From contig JAGOGT010000049.1 in NCBI GenBank assembly GCA_017996595.1, positions 1-7,634 of the forward strand: a stretch of DNA of 7,634 bases, read 5' to 3'. Position 1 is the first letter of the stretch, and every line of letters starts with the position of its first letter. This document shows, piece after piece, positions 6,389-7,634 of the stretch. Made by a program: the position numbers and the translations under genes. This DNA comes from Candidatus Cloacimonadota bacterium (GTDB lineage: Bacteria > Cloacimonadota > Cloacimonadia > Cloacimonadales > Cloacimonadaceae). The notes under the pieces are model-generated. The model searched no databases, was not told the origin of the DNA, and was given only the letters and a program-made list of their open reading frames with translations.

Positions 6389-7131
6389 AGCCTTTACAGC
6401 CCATCATCTCCGTCCGCGATCTCGTTGCCAAATATGACGATAAAACCGTTTTGGATGGCATCTCCGTGGATATCGTGCCTGGAGAGATTACGGTTATCCT
6501 GGGGGGTAGCGGCTGTGGTAAAACTACGCTGCTAAAGAACATCCTTCGTCTTATTGAACCTGCCGCCGGAAGCGTTAAATTCTGGGATGAAGAAGTGCTG
6601 AATATGGAAGAAAATCAATTTGCGGAAATTCTGAAGCAAACCGGCATGCTCTTCCAAAACGGCGCTTTGCTGAATTCCATCTCCGTTTTTGAGAATATCA
6701 GTATTCCCCTGGAATTGCACACCAGGCTCAGCCCTGCCCTGCGCGAACGCATCATCAGGGTAAAGCTCCATCTGGTGCGTTTGGACGATGCCATCTACAA
6801 GCTTCCTTCTGAGCTCTCCGGGGGCATGAAAAAGCGTGCGGCTCTGGCCAGGGCTATCGCTCTCGATCCCAAGATCCTTTTTTGCGACGAACCTTCCGCA
6901 GGGCTTGATCCCCTTACTTCCGCAGCTTTGGATGATCTGATTCTGGACCTCAAAAAACAGCTGAATATGACCATCGTGGTGGTAACTCACGAGCTGGCCT
7001 CCATCCATCGCATCGCCGATAAAATCATCTTTTTGGACGCAGGCAAGATGCTATTTTATGGAACCCTGCCGGAAGCTTACGCAGCTGGCATCCCCCAAAT
7101 CGACACTTTCTTCCGAGTAGGTAAATTCTGA
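6385..7131 (+). CDS. mlaF: MlaF-like ATP-binding protein of MCE lipid ABC transporter
   Basis: This is the cytoplasmic ATPase (248 aa) that powers the MlaE permease; a dimer would bind two permeases. All ABC motifs are present and look intact: Walker A GGSGCGKT (residues 40-47, Lys46), Q-loop Gln91 in MLFQNGALLNSISVFENI (typical of MlaF-like proteins), signature LSGGM (144-148), Walker B ILFCDE (164-169) with catalytic Glu169, D-loop GLD (173-175) and switch His202 in VVVTHEL. LSGGMKKRAALARA is the MlaF form of the signature. The start is ATG 6385, which overlaps the permease TGA as ATGA, so translation is coupled. Its own TGA overlaps the next start as CTGA. Nothing is missing; function depends on the adjacent permease and MCE genes. 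Confidence 0.96.
   Translation: MKPLQPIISVRDLVAKYDDKTVLDGISVDIVPGEITVILGGSGCGKTTLLKNILRLIEPAAGSVKFWDEEVLNMEENQFAEILKQTGMLFQNGALLNSISVFENISIPLELHTRLSPALRERIIRVKLHLVRLDDAIYKLPSELSGGMKKRAALARAIALDPKILFCDEPSAGLDPLTSAALDDLILDLKKQLNMTIVVVTHELASIHRIADKIIFLDAGKMLFYGTLPEAYAAGIPQIDTFFRVGKF
7115..7121 (+). promoter_or_regulatory. Likely Shine-Dalgarno GAGTAGG for the CTG-started folA
   Basis: GAGTAGG lies inside the end of mlaF, six bases before the CTG at 7128. The folA frame has a TAA stop at 7122-7124, so the start must lie after it. The candidates are ATT 7125 (only 3 bases from the motif), CTG 7128 and CTG 7134. The spacing favours CTG 7128. Confidence 0.5.
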
Positions 7132-7619
7132 AGCTGATCATCATCGCCGCCCTTGATGCCCATAATGCCATCGGATATAAAGGCAAACTGCCCTGGCAGC
7201 TCCCCGAAGACCTCGCCTGGTTCAAAAAACAAACCCTGGGGCATCCGGTGATTATGGGACGCACTACTTTTCTATCCCTCAAAGAACCTCTAAAAGGCAG
7301 ATGTAACATCGTGCTTTCCCGCAGCATAAGCTTTTCTGCAGAAGGCATCACCCTTTGCCACAGTATTCCCGAAGCCTTGAACCTGGTTAAAGAATTAAAC
7401 GCCTTTGTAATCGGCGGAGCCCAGATTTTCAAAGCGTTTTTGCCTTATGCCACCCACATGTATCTTACGCGTATCCATGCCAACTATGTGGGAGACAGCT
7501 TTTTCCCCATTTACGATCCCCTCGCCTGGAGCTTAAGTTCATCTAAAGATATTATTACCGCTTCGGGCCTGCGGCTTAGCTTTGAGAAGTATCGCCGCCT
7601 GCATTCGATATTCGAATAA
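7128..7619 (+). CDS. folA: Dihydrofolate reductase, complete, with probable CTG start
   Basis: The enzyme reduces dihydrofolate to tetrahydrofolate with NADPH, for thymidylate, purine and methionine synthesis. From CTG 7128 the protein is 163 aa, close to E. coli FolA (159). It shows the N-terminal strand KLIIIAALD, AIGYKGKLPWQLPEDLAWF with catalytic Asp28 (E. coli Asp27), PVIMGRTTF (residues 40-48), FVIGGAQIF (93-101) around the NADPH site, YLTRI (Thr114, E. coli Thr113) and a final FEKYRR. The first ATG in frame, at 7248, would remove 42 residues including the LPW motif and Asp28, so it cannot be the true start. There is no ATG, GTG or TTG between the in-frame stop at 7122-7124 and the LPW region. 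CTG 7128 overlaps the mlaF stop as CTGA and would give a normal N-terminus (Met-Lys-Leu-Ile). Function is secure; the exact start is inferred. Confidence 0.93.
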   Translation: MKLIIIAALDAHNAIGYKGKLPWQLPEDLAWFKKQTLGHPVIMGRTTFLSLKEPLKGRCNIVLSRSISFSAEGITLCHSIPEALNLVKELNAFVIGGAQIFKAFLPYATHMYLTRIHANYVGDSFFPIYDPLAWSLSSSKDIITASGLRLSFEKYRRLHSIFE

Positions 7620-7634
7620 TGCTACCTCTCGTCC
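7619..7634 (+). CDS. Possible start of a further gene, truncated at window end
   Basis: The folA stop TAA runs into TAATG, giving an ATG at 7619 with five complete codons (MLPLV) before the window ends. Tight overlaps at the two preceding junctions make a coupled start plausible. No strong Shine-Dalgarno sequence precedes it, and nothing can be said about the product. Confidence 0.2.

Noticed and set aside
7603..7617. Inverted repeat ATTCGA-TAT-TCGAAT at the end of folA
   Set aside because: A six-base AT-rich stem with a three-base loop, inside coding sequence and without a T-run after it, so it is not a convincing terminator.
7248..7619. ATG 7248 as the dihydrofolate reductase start (123 aa)
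   Set aside because: It falls inside PVIMGR and would delete the N-terminal strand, the LPW motif and catalytic Asp28, all of which are encoded intact upstream in the same frame.

Overview
The window is a densely packed, entirely plus-strand stretch of a diderm (Gram-negative-type) bacterial chromosome. It holds six complete or near-complete genes plus the 3' end of another, and no intergenic gap exceeds about 40 bases. The two envelope-spanning proteins, the lipobox and the beta-barrel-like C-terminus require an outer membrane. The long-form urocanase, the eukaryote-type UDP-glucose pyrophosphorylase and the STAS-MlaE fusion, at roughly balanced GC, suggest the Fibrobacteres-Chlorobi-Bacteroidetes (FCB) side of the tree. 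A Cloacimonadota-like organism is my best guess; this is inference from gene style, not from a marker gene.

Layout. (1) 2-469: C-terminal quarter of urocanate hydratase (histidine degradation), cut by the window edge. (2) 486-1853: UTP--glucose-1-phosphate uridylyltransferase of the UDPGP family. (3) 1890-7131: a four-gene MCE/Mla-type lipid transport cassette in the order MCE substrate-binding protein (mlaD-like), a large lipoprotein with a C-terminal beta-barrel-like region, STAS-MlaE permease (mlaB+mlaE fusion), MlaF ATPase. (4) 7128-7619: a complete dihydrofolate reductase (folA) that must begin at a non-ATG codon, most likely a CTG overlapping the mlaF stop. A possible further gene starts at 7619.

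How the genes work together. MlaF (cytoplasmic ATPase) and the STAS-MlaE permease would form the inner-membrane engine. The MCE protein is anchored by one N-terminal helix, has one MCE domain, then about 290 mostly helical residues containing a clear 11-residue (hendecad) periodicity and ending in a PSxLLRG-type tail. The 725-aa partner joins a PqiC/ABC-auxiliary-like lipoprotein domain, two related beta-sandwich-like modules and a probable outer-membrane beta-barrel. Read together, the cassette looks like a self-contained trans-envelope lipid conduit: pump, periplasm-spanning helical tube, and outer-membrane-embedded receiver. No MlaA or MlaC is seen in the window. The lipoprotein-barrel fusion is the most unusual item here.

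The cassette's junctions are tight: a Shine-Dalgarno sequence inside or next to the previous stop codon, an ATGA overlap and a CTGA overlap. This implies translational coupling through to folA. I see no convincing promoter, terminator, RNA gene, mobile element or CRISPR array.
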